Assembly: GCA_041477005.1 (NCBI GenBank)
Contig: JBGOUJ010000142.1
Span: forward strand, 1 to 13,896
DNA: 13,896 nt
Source of the DNA: JBGOUJ01 sp041477005
GTDB taxonomy: Bacteria > Acidobacteriota > Terriglobia > Bryobacterales > JACQDG01
Direction of reading: 5' to 3'
In this document: positions 1 to 6,303 of the stretch, piece by piece
How the letters are laid out: every line of letters begins with the position of its first letter
How positions within the stretch are numbered: position 1 is the first letter of the stretch
The notes under the pieces: generated by a model
Databases searched by the model: none
Seen by the model: the letters and a program-made list of their open reading frames with translations, nothing else
Told to the model about the DNA's origin: nothing
Program-made: the position numbers and the translations under genes

Positions 1-467
1 AGGGCATCCACTGCATTGGCATGACCGCTCTCTAAAAAGATGCTCATGATTGCTGGATCGTCTTTGGGTCTGGCGAGGATGGTTGATAGAACGATCAACA
101 TGGCGGACATAGCAAAACCGTACGCGCTACCGTATTCAGACCGAAAGGACGAAACTGTGATCTCATTCCAAGCATCAGCCGACATGCCCAAGGACACCCC
201 AAAAAGGCTATGCTGACAGATTACATCTGACAGCTCCACCAAGAGGCTCCGACGCTTATCATAGGGGATGTGCCGATATAGCTTTGCATTGCCGCTTTTC
301 AGATCCTTGGCGTGAAAGTACTCTAAGCCATATCGATTCAGCACGGCAGCCCACTCATCGGAGAACGCTATCCACTCTTCAAATTGGGCGACGTAGCCAC
401 CAAGGACGAACATAGGAATGTCATCTCCCTTGGTAATGCTTTCGTCGAGATATGCCTCTAGGGCCAT
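1..467 (-). CDS. DUF3800 domain protein, 3' end cut by window edge
   Basis: The reading frame is open from the ATG at 467 to the window edge, giving 155 codons of the N-terminal part. The protein starts MALEAYLDES, followed by a VLGGYVA strand and later FHAKDLKSG. The YLDES opening and the H-A-K-D-L element are hallmarks of the DUF3800 family, whose acidic residues suggest a nuclease-like fold. Its function is not established, and members often occur in mobile or defence regions. ATG 467 is preferred because family members begin a few residues before the Y-[IL]-DES motif. An in-frame ATG at 539 would add 24 residues and has a better Shine-Dalgarno (GAGGTG), so that longer start is a real alternative. 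The gene has visibly lower GC and more A/T-ending codons than the T6SS genes, which suggests separate acquisition. Confidence 0.75.
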   Translation of the reverse strand, partial: MALEAYLDESITKGDDIPMFVLGGYVAQFEEWIAFSDEWAAVLNRYGLEYFHAKDLKSGNAKLYRHIPYDKRRSLLVELSDVICQHSLFGVSLGMSADAWNEITVSSFRSEYGSAYGFAMSAMLIVLSTILARPKDDPAIMSIFLESGHANAVDA

Positions 468-549
468 GATAGTTCCAGAGCAAAAAGACGGAAGTCCCGA
501 GATGGCGTGCTGGCGGACCCTCCGTGAGTCGAGGGCCATCACCGCACAC

Positions 550-565
550 CTCGCCAGCTGGCGAG
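550..565. promoter_or_regulatory. 16-bp perfect palindrome upstream of the DUF3800 gene
   Basis: CTCGCCAGCTGGCGAG reads identically on both strands. It lies between the DUF3800 starts (467/539) and a leftward -10-like hexamer TATACT (593-598 on the minus strand). That position would suit an operator bound by a dimeric repressor, or a hairpin in the leader RNA. The palindrome is directly visible; the operator role is inference. Confidence 0.45.
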
Positions 566-592
566 CCTAGCACCCTGCCTCGGAGTTACGCA

Positions 593-598
593 AGTATA
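593..598 (-). promoter_or_regulatory. Possible -10 box for the DUF3800 gene
   Basis: The minus strand reads TATACT in a short AT-rich patch (592-603) within otherwise GC-rich DNA. A transcript starting about 7 nt downstream would cross the 550-565 palindrome before reaching either candidate start codon. No convincing -35 hexamer stands at the normal distance, so this is weak. Confidence 0.25.
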
Positions 599-610
599 TA
601 ATTGCCCAAA

Positions 611-636
611 CAGGAGCCTGCTTCGGCTGACTCCTG
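611..636. other. Imperfect inverted repeat (CAGGAG ... CTCCTG)
   Basis: The arms CAGGAG (611-616) and CTCCTG (631-636) pair over 6 bp and enclose 14 nt. Neither strand has a T-run right after the stem, so it is not a convincing intrinsic terminator. On the minus strand it lies just upstream of the AT-rich patch proposed as the DUF3800 promoter. Confidence 0.35.
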
Positions 637-941
637 AAAGGTATCCCACCGGATTCAGACTGTGGGAGGGTTGGGGTGCAGTCGATTGGGGCTCGACGTT
701 GGAAATCCCCGGTCACGCGCCGAGGGCGCCGCTCAGCCTGGCTGTGAACGCCCTACTCGGAGAAGTTGCCGCCCGCAAGATCCCGCGCGCGTTGGCATCG
801 AGCCCGGCAGAACGTCGATTGTACCCTCGAACTCTTGGGGTTCGCACCAAGATTCGCCGACAGCCCACATTGCGGTCGTGCACCGGGGTCCCTTCGCGCT
901 CGAGGCCGCGCTTGACTGGCGGTTCCACGCTTTGCCCCCTG
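637..941. other. Intergenic stretch with no recognisable gene
   Basis: Open frames of about 120-150 codons exist on both strands, but none shows a recognisable family, signal peptide or good ribosome binding site. They look like chance openings in GC-rich DNA. Given the hydrolase fragment immediately to the right, this is probably decayed sequence. Confidence 0.4.
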
Positions 942-1025
942 CTACCCTCGCAGAAATTCCAGTGTGCGCGCCCAGGCGTCCTTCGCGGCTTCGGCGTTGT
1001 AGCGCGGGCCGGTGTCGTTGAAGGC
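942..1025 (-). pseudogene. Dienelactone hydrolase C-terminal fragment
   Basis: On the minus strand 27 codons plus TAG encode AFNDTGPRYNAEAAKDAWAR followed by TLEFLRG. This matches the extreme C-terminus of dienelactone hydrolase family proteins, where an HAF(f/h)ND segment is followed by RY..aAA.dAW.rTl.Fl. Upstream the similarity stops at once: the in-frame codons continue as CTT GGG GCG CCG AGC AGA AAG, and an in-frame TGA follows within about 12 codons. The catalytic Cys-Asp-His region and most of the protein (normally about 220-290 residues) are missing. The break coincides with a strong hairpin at 1035-1053. It is a fossil of a deleted or rearranged gene, not an active enzyme. Confidence 0.65.
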
Positions 1026-1034
1026 CTTTCTGCT

Positions 1035-1053
1035 CGGCGCCCCAAGGGCGCCG
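1035..1053. other. Strong GC hairpin after the secreted-protein gene
   Basis: CGGCGCCC (1035-1042) and GGGCGCCG (1046-1053) form a perfect 8-bp stem with a 3-nt loop. On the minus strand it begins 6 nt after the stop codon of the 1059-1361 gene, so it could end that transcript or protect its 3' end. No U-tract follows. It also sits at the break of the dienelactone hydrolase remnant. Confidence 0.45.
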
Positions 1054-1058
1054 GCTGA

Positions 1059-1361
1059 TCAGCGCTCGGGCGATGGTTGACGCAGACGGACTGCGCTGGA
1101 ATTCTCGATCTTCTCTGCCTCAGGCACCGCAAGGCCGGACGAGAGTCGGATGGATGCATCGCCGGCTAGCGCGTCCAGGCGCTGGAACAATCGCCAGGGA
1201 TTCAATTTCTTCAGTTTGGCAAGTCCTGTTTTGTTTTGTTTCTTGGGCGACGCCTGCACCAGCGTGCTGCTTCGGGCAGGATCGAGTGGCGAATTGCCTG
1301 CGCTCAGTTGTAAGGCGAGCGTTAAGCTTGCGATCAGAACCAAGATCAAAGGTAGCTGCAT
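1059..1361 (-). CDS. Small secreted protein of unknown function
   Basis: The 100-residue product begins MQLPLILVLIASLTLALQLSA, a clear signal peptide with a hydrophobic core at about residues 3-18 and likely cleavage near residue 21. The mature part of about 80 residues is basic around KKQNKTGLAKLKKLNPW and has no cysteines or recognised domain. The ATG at 1361 is chosen over an upstream start of the same open frame because it begins the signal peptide and is preceded by a good Shine-Dalgarno (AGGGGG, about 7 nt away). A GC-rich hairpin lies just after the stop. The protein family is not recognised. Translation is supported by the signal peptide and RBS rather than by homology. Confidence 0.55.
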   Translation of the reverse strand: MQLPLILVLIASLTLALQLSAGNSPLDPARSSTLVQASPKKQNKTGLAKLKKLNPWRLFQRLDALAGDASIRLSSGLAVPEAEKIENSSAVRLRQPSPER

Positions 1362-1517
1362 GGAACACCCCCTGACACGGGAACTCCCCGGTGTGTAAGG
1401 TTCCGCGCTTGTGAAGTTTCGGAACAGTCGCATCGATACCCACTTTCATTGAGGCGTCTTCGAACTCGCGACTAGCGGCTTCGACGGCGCCCACATATGC
1501 GCCATGCCTGCCGGGCC

Positions 1518-1706
1518 TCACTTGGCGAGGCCGGCCGGAGCTCCTTTGAGAATGTGCAAACCGGTCCGCGTGCGGACGTGGTTTTGTATTGCCCACGGTA
1601 CCGGGCGCCGGCGCCCGCAGGTGCGGCACTCGTACTCTCCGTGCAGGGGCCACATGGGCTCGGTATGTATGACGGCGCACCAAAGATCCCCCAGTCTCCT
1701 CATCAT
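1518..1706 (-). CDS. Putative 62-aa protein with MWPxHG and CxxC motifs
   Basis: From the ATG at 1706 the product begins MMRRLGDLWCAVIHTEPMWP, followed by LHGEYECRTCGRRRPVPW. The arrangement W-x-x-x-x-H...MWP.HG.Y.C..C.R..PVPW resembles small proteins I associate with Bryobacterales genomes. One CxxC knuckle plus nearby Cys/His could bind zinc, but the four ligands of a full zinc ribbon are not evident. GGAGG lies 9 nt before the chosen start, a usable Shine-Dalgarno. The open frame extends further upstream (to 1889), but that part looks like ordinary non-coding translation. The last 20 or so residues, after PVPW, may be a decayed or read-through tail. Function is unknown. Confidence 0.45.
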   Translation of the reverse strand: MMRRLGDLWCAVIHTEPMWPLHGEYECRTCGRRRPVPWAIQNHVRTRTGLHILKGAPAGLAK

Positions 1707-1909
1707 CTGCTTGAACCTCCGGGGCCAGGTCCCTATAAAGAGCACGTGTAACTCCAACTCGCGACATTCTCGCGGGAGCGGATAAATGCCATTGATGGAG
1801 CACATACCGAGAGCACCCGGTGGGCCGTGCAGGTCTCTGGTGCCGGCCCGTCGGCAAGTGCCAACCCATCGGCACTGGCGCTTCGGCACGGCGGCCTTGA
1901 ATGGGGCCT

Positions 1910-2055
1910 TGGTCCCTGATCGCCCGCCGGCAGCAGTTATCTGGTGGAATACCCGTCCCTGACACGCGAAGATATCATGGCGTGCCCGGGACTACGCGGC
2001 ATCGCCGGCGGAAGAGCAGGTCACTCCCTGGAAGTTGGCAAGCCGTGACGGATGA
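1910..2055 (+). pseudogene. Decayed DUF433-family antitoxin gene
   Basis: Pieces of a DUF433 (PF04255) protein are readable in shifted frames. TGG-TCC-CTG-ATC-GCC (1910-1924) gives W-S-L-I-A. Positions 1926-1985 give AGSSYLVEYPSLTREDIMAC, containing the family signature EYP.LTREDI. Then 1984-2055 in another frame gives ARDYAASPAEEQVTPWKLAS plus RDG and a stop. The shift fits an 11-nt deletion between GCC triplets that removed an expected LAYA segment. An in-frame TGA stands just upstream of AGSS, and the N-terminal half is missing. DUF433 proteins are typically antitoxins paired with a downstream DUF5615 PIN-like toxin, and the last codon here overlaps an ATG as ATGA. Confidence 0.6.
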
Positions 2056-2075
2056 AGATTCTCGTTTGCTTACCG
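2052..2075 (+). pseudogene. Possible start of a DUF5615 toxin, cut off at tssM
   Basis: The ATG at 2052 overlaps the TGA of the DUF433 remnant (ATGA), as in coupled antitoxin-toxin pairs. It encodes MKILV-CLP. DUF5615 toxins commonly start MKILVDECLP, so a 6-nt loss of the Asp-Glu codons would explain the sequence. From about 2070 onward the DNA is the 3' end of tssM on the other strand, so only about eight codons could belong to the toxin. The match is very short; the ATGA arrangement behind a DUF433 remnant is what makes it credible. Confidence 0.35.
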
Positions 2076-5000
2076 GGCCACTTCGGCCACGCAGGCGAGG
2101 CCGGCGAAATAGCCTTTCTGAAAGACCGGAGGCGCGCCGCCCATGTCGAGATCGAAGCGGACCACGAGGGGCTGGCCGCTGCTGGGCGAGGTGACGGGAC
2201 GGCCCTGGCGGCCGCCGCGGAGCATCCACTCCAGGCCCGCGCCACCGCCCAGAATGGACTGCCACTTGTCGGCATCGCCGAAGAATTCGAAGGCGGCCCA
2301 CAGCCCGTCGTAGCTGGGGAAGTTGAAATCGGAGCCGCCCTTGAACTTTCCCGTGAGCTTCACTTCATGGAAGCTGGGACCGGGCCAGAAGAACTGCTTG
2401 GCCGTGGCGTTGGCCGCCGAGTAGTCCGCGGTCTGGCCGTCGATGATGAGCCGCAGGCTGTCGATGTCGGCGGTGGGCGCCTGCCGCAAAGTGTAGGTCA
2501 GGCGCGGGGCTTGAGACCCGCCCGGGTAGAGGGCGTTGGCGAAAGCGGCGGCCCGGTTGAAGAAGCCCACGAACCCCGGCGAAAGGGTGATCCCGCCGCC
2601 CGACGCCTGCACGTAGAGGTTGCCCTGGCGCGGCAGCAGCTTCTGGAGGTTCTGGTCGTAGAAGGTCCAAAGCGCGCCCTGCGGCGGCCGGAAGATGACG
2701 GCGACTTCCTCGAGAGTGGCCTTGGCGGAGGAAGCCGGGTTGAACGGGTACTTGCTCATCAAGGCCCGGAGCTGGGCGCAGAGATCTTTGCCCTTGCCGT
2801 TGAGCTCGGCCGGGCCCAGGCGGCGCAGGAGCGCCTCAGTATAGGTGATGGGGTCTTCCATCAGCTTCTGTACGGTAGCGTCGAGGTGAGCGTCCGGATC
2901 GATGCCGAAGCTCTGCGCCATCTGGCGGGTCACCAGGTGGGCGCTCGAGGCCGAGGCGAGGGTCTGGCCGGCGGCCGCTTCATTGGGCACGCCGGGCTGC
3001 GAGGCAACCTGCTCCAGCGAGACCTGCAAGCCGACCAGCGACTTCATGTAGTCCGCGTTGGAGGGGCCGACGTATTGGTCCACGCTCGCCGGCGGCATCA
3101 CGGTGTGGAGCGGCTTGAGCGCCTTGAGCACTTCCGGGGCGTCGACGCCGGTGTTCTGCGAGGCGAGCCAGAACATGGCCAGTAGCGGCGATTGCGGGCC
3201 GGAGGTCAGGTTCAGCTTCTTGGCCGCGTCGCGAATATCGCTGTAGCGGACCACGGCCGACCGCTTCAGGTAGTCCCGCCATTGGTTGATGAAGTCGCCG
3301 TAGTAGCGGTTGCGCAACTGCTGCTCCAGGTTGGCGCGGTCCACCGTGAAGCCGGCCTGCTGCCCTCCCAATACCCATTGCTCGCCGCTGAAGTAGCGGT
3401 CGGCGTTCTTGATGGCGTTCTGCATGAACGCCCAGCCGCCCTTGGTGAAGGCGCCCGGCACGTCGCGGTTGTTGACCACCACCTCGGCCGAGCCGGGGAA
3501 TCTCTGGTTGAAGTTGACCAGCTTGTTCGCTTTGTTCGCCTCCGTCACCATGAACTGGTAGACCCGTTCGGTCCCGGCGAACTGCAGGAGATACTTGCGC
3601 GCGCGCTCGATGGCCGCCGAATCGTTCTCGGAGGAGAACGGGTTGGCGTACTTCAGCTCCTCGCTGTAGAAATCGAACTGCTTCTGGGCCAGGACCGAGC
3701 GCTCCGGATCGACGTTGCGGCCGGCCATCCAGCGATTGCGCAACAGGGGCGAGAGGAACAGTTGCGTGCTTTTGTCGTGATGAGATGTAGTAATCAGGTA
3801 GCCCTTGAGCGTGTCGTAGGCGTAGCCGTAATCGTCGCTGGGACCGGGAGCGCCGGGGAGTACTTTCAAGACCTGCAGCAAGCCGTCTTGGGTCGATCCA
3901 AACAGAAGCTGGCGGAAGCGGTTGAAGTAGGTCCTTCGCACGTGCGGATACAGGTCGCTGCCCGCGTAGAGTCCCCAGCGAAGGCTCCAGGGCGCTCCCT
4001 CGCGCTCGTACCGCGTAAGCGTCTCGAGAGCCTGGCGAAGGGTTTCCAGGCGGTTCAGAGCATCGACTGACGGGAGATTGGCGCCGCCGGCTTCGGATGC
4101 CGGGATGCCGGCGGCGGCGTTGAGCACGCTGGACTCGAGGCCCCGGTTTCCGGCGTAGGAAACGATAAAGGCAATGCTCAGCAGGAGGCACAGACCGGCA
4201 GCCGAGGCGAGCAAGATCCGCCGCAGGGAGTTGGTCCGGACACTGGCCCCGCTGGCCCCCAGGGCGGCGCGGTCCGCCAGCAGGACGTCGTTAAAGAAAT
4301 GATGGAGGAAAACCCACTGGGGCGCCCGTCGCGCCGCGGGAATGCTGGCGACCGGCGTGGGCGTCATCTTTTCGAGACCCAACGGCCCCATCTTGAACAT
4401 GCCGGTCGCCTCGCGCTCCCGTTGGAGGGGCTGCTGTTGGCCTGCCGCGGGCGCGGCCGCCACATCCTCGAGGATCACCGGCCTCACACCGCAGAAGTAG
4501 AACCCGCGCAGGAAGGGACCAACAGTGAGCTGGCTCGGCCGGCACAGATCTACCAGGAACTGCACGATCAGGCCGCGGAGCTTACGGAACTCGCGCGGAA
4601 ACTCGTAGATGCCCGGCAGCTTGGCGGCGTCGCTCTCCCGGGCCAGAAACTCGGTCCGCTTGTCGCAGAGCGAGCAATACAGGTTCTGGAAGGCGTCGGT
4701 GAGCCGGACCGTTTCCCGCTCCGCATAGACGCCGGCCGGCTGCCCGGAGGCGACCGGCAGGGTGACGCCGACCACCTGCGTGGTCTCCTCGTTCGTCAGG
4801 TTGTGGACGTAGTCGTGAAAGAACGCGATCCGGTCCACCTTGGTGAACAGGACGTAGACCGGAAGGCTGATGCCCAACTGGCGGGAGATCTCCAGGAGGC
4901 GGGCGCCGAGACTTCGCGCGGCTGCGGTCGCCGCGTCGATCGCGCCCGGCTGGACAAGGCTCTCGCACTCCAGGCACACCACCGCGGCCCGCGGCGCCTG

Positions 5001-5573
5001 CTCCCCTGTCTTGACCACGGACTGGAGCTTGCCGGGCCGCATTCGCCGGACCAGCCGCGTCCAGATCGAGGGATCCGACAGCAACCCGCCGCCCGCTTCG
5101 ATGAATACTGCCTGACGGGCGAACCAGAGGTTCACCGCGCGCGTGGGAATGATCGAGGTTCCCTGGTAGACCTGCCCGGCGAGCAGCTCGGGTTCGAGGC
5201 CGGAGTGAAGCATCGCCGTGGTCTTGCTCGCCCCCGAGGCGCCGACCAGAAAAATCACGGGGCGGTTGCTGAACTTGGCCCCGGGAGCGAGCGGCGAGGA
5301 GGTGAGCCTCGCCTCGGCATCGCGCAGCAGCAGATCCAGGTCGTCGGGGGCGCCGCCTCCAGCCGCCCCGCCCCCACCGCCGGAGGCAGCCTCCTGCTTC
5401 AACTTCTTCGTCCAAAACCAGAGAAACACGGCGGCAGCGGCGATGCCGACCAGGGCCAGGCCGCCGCGCAGAATCCACAACTCAGGGCTTTTCAGGCCCA
5501 GCAGGGTTCCCAGGAACCACACCAGGATGAGATAGACGACCAGAGCCAGTGCCGTGAGCAGGTAGACGTTCAT
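2070..5573 (-). CDS. tssM: T6SS inner-membrane protein TssM (IcmF/VasK)
   Basis: TssM is the large inner-membrane protein that, with TssL, anchors the type VI secretion machine and spans the periplasm. This copy is 1167 residues. Transmembrane helices lie at about 4-25, 36-54 and 452-475. A cytoplasmic NTPase-like domain sits between the second and third, and a long periplasmic part ends in the IcmF C-terminal domain (LRLIIDGQ...FFWPG...YDGLWAAFEFF). The P-loop at 111-119 is GASGASKTT, with Ser where the canonical motif has Gly. The usual DTAG is replaced by EAGG at about 159-162, while TKVD survives at 244-247, so NTP hydrolysis is doubtful. ATG 5573 is preferred; a TTG two codons upstream (5579) is possible. 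It follows tssL by 21 nt in the same operon. Confidence 0.93.
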   Translation of the reverse strand: MNVYLLTALALVVYLILVWFLGTLLGLKSPELWILRGGLALVGIAAAAVFLWFWTKKLKQEAASGGGGGAAGGGAPDDLDLLLRDAEARLTSSPLAPGAKFSNRPVIFLVGASGASKTTAMLHSGLEPELLAGQVYQGTSIIPTRAVNLWFARQAVFIEAGGGLLSDPSIWTRLVRRMRPGKLQSVVKTGEQAPRAAVVCLECESLVQPGAIDAATAAARSLGARLLEISRQLGISLPVYVLFTKVDRIAFFHDYVHNLTNEETTQVVGVTLPVASGQPAGVYAERETVRLTDAFQNLYCSLCDKRTEFLARESDAAKLPGIYEFPREFRKLRGLIVQFLVDLCRPSQLTVGPFLRGFYFCGVRPVILEDVAAAPAAGQQQPLQREREATGMFKMGPLGLEKMTPTPVASIPAARRAPQWVFLHHFFNDVLLADRAALGASGASVRTNSLRRILLASAAGLCLLLSIAFIVSYAGNRGLESSVLNAAAGIPASEAGGANLPSVDALNRLETLRQALETLTRYEREGAPWSLRWGLYAGSDLYPHVRRTYFNRFRQLLFGSTQDGLLQVLKVLPGAPGPSDDYGYAYDTLKGYLITTSHHDKSTQLFLSPLLRNRWMAGRNVDPERSVLAQKQFDFYSEELKYANPFSSENDSAAIERARKYLLQFAGTERVYQFMVTEANKANKLVNFNQRFPGSAEVVVNNRDVPGAFTKGGWAFMQNAIKNADRYFSGEQWVLGGQQAGFTVDRANLEQQLRNRYYGDFINQWRDYLKRSAVVRYSDIRDAAKKLNLTSGPQSPLLAMFWLASQNTGVDAPEVLKALKPLHTVMPPASVDQYVGPSNADYMKSLVGLQVSLEQVASQPGVPNEAAAGQTLASASSAHLVTRQMAQSFGIDPDAHLDATVQKLMEDPITYTEALLRRLGPAELNGKGKDLCAQLRALMSKYPFNPASSAKATLEEVAVIFRPPQGALWTFYDQNLQKLLPRQGNLYVQASGGGITLSPGFVGFFNRAAAFANALYPGGSQAPRLTYTLRQAPTADIDSLRLIIDGQTADYSAANATAKQFFWPGPSFHEVKLTGKFKGGSDFNFPSYDGLWAAFEFFGDADKWQSILGGGAGLEWMLRGGRQGRPVTSPSSGQPLVVRFDLDMGGAPPVFQKGYFAGLACVAEVAR

Positions 5574-5594
5574 TTCCAAGTTTCCCCGGCCGGA

Positions 5595-6302
5595 CTACCT
5601 CCCTCGGGCCGCAAGGGCGCTGAGATCGGAGACGCCGGAGCCGAGCGCCAGCTTGAACCCGGTGAACAGAACCAGCGCCAAAACAAAGCAAGCCAGGGCG
5701 CCATAGAGGAGCTTGCGGACCCATGGATCGCCCTTTGGGCTAGGCGCGCCCCCGGCCGGAACCGCCCAAGCCGGCGAAAGATCGGGGGCATAGCCGCGAA
5801 TGCGGCGAATTTTGGCCGCCACCGATTCGCGGATGGCCCGCAACTCCCCTCTGCCGCCGGCGCTGTACCGCCCTCCGAAGCCCAGCAACAGGCAGAGCTG
5901 GTACACCTCCAGCACGTCGGCCAGCATTTCTGAATCACTCTGGGCCAGCAGGCGGTCGAGATTCTGGAAGAAGATCTCGCCGGCGATGTGCACCCCGAAC
6001 AACTCTTCCTGGAGCGGCTTGCGGGACCAATCCGCAAACAGCGCGTTCCGCGAATTCAGGATCGATTCGTCGAGGAAGGCCACCACCGAGAAGCGGGCGA
6101 TGCGCATGATGTCGTCGGAATAGCCGCGCTCGCGGCCGTCCTGATCGGCCTTTCTCACCGCCTCGCGCATGTGCGTGCGAAAAGACCCGACGTCCGTCAG
6201 CGCCTGCCGGTCGGAGCGCACCCGCACGATGGCCGTCAGGATCTCCTGGAATACCAGGGCCAGGTTTTCGGGGCGAACGGCGACGGGGGGTGGGGCGCTC
6301 AT
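5595..6302 (-). CDS. tssL: T6SS inner-membrane protein TssL (DotU family)
   Basis: The 235-residue product has the DotU/TssL cytoplasmic domain followed by one C-terminal membrane helix at about 197-218 (LLYGALACFVLALVLFTGF). Family signatures are VAFLDES (74-80) and LEVYQLCLLLGFGGRY (131-146). TssL pairs with TssM in the inner membrane and recruits the baseplate through TssK. After the helix only about 17 residues remain, so this is the short form without a fused OmpA-like peptidoglycan-binding domain, and wall anchoring must come from another protein. The start ATG is one base after the tssK stop (TGA-T-ATG), which indicates translational coupling. tssM follows after 21 nt. Confidence 0.93.
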   Translation of the reverse strand: MSAPPPVAVRPENLALVFQEILTAIVRVRSDRQALTDVGSFRTHMREAVRKADQDGRERGYSDDIMRIARFSVVAFLDESILNSRNALFADWSRKPLQEELFGVHIAGEIFFQNLDRLLAQSDSEMLADVLEVYQLCLLLGFGGRYSAGGRGELRAIRESVAAKIRRIRGYAPDLSPAWAVPAGGAPSPKGDPWVRKLLYGALACFVLALVLFTGFKLALGSGVSDLSALAARGR

Positions 6303-6303
6303 A

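Noticed and set aside
611..636. Intrinsic terminator
   Set aside because: The stem is short with a large loop, and no T-run follows on either strand.
713..1159. 148-codon minus-strand frame
   Set aside because: It overlaps the secreted-protein gene and the dienelactone hydrolase fragment in the wrong frame and has no family signal.
2052..3185. Long plus-strand frame opposite the tssM 3' part, starting MKILV
   Set aside because: It is a shadow of tssM in GC-rich DNA. Only its first codons may be a toxin remnant; the rest shows no family features.
5574..5579. TTG start for tssM two codons upstream
   Set aside because: It is possible but adds only two residues; the ATG at 5573 is the simpler start.
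4299..5933. 544-codon plus-strand frame opposite tssM/tssL
   Set aside because: It mirrors the coding constraint of tssM and tssL, crosses their boundary, and is full of Arg/Gly/Ala runs with no domain.
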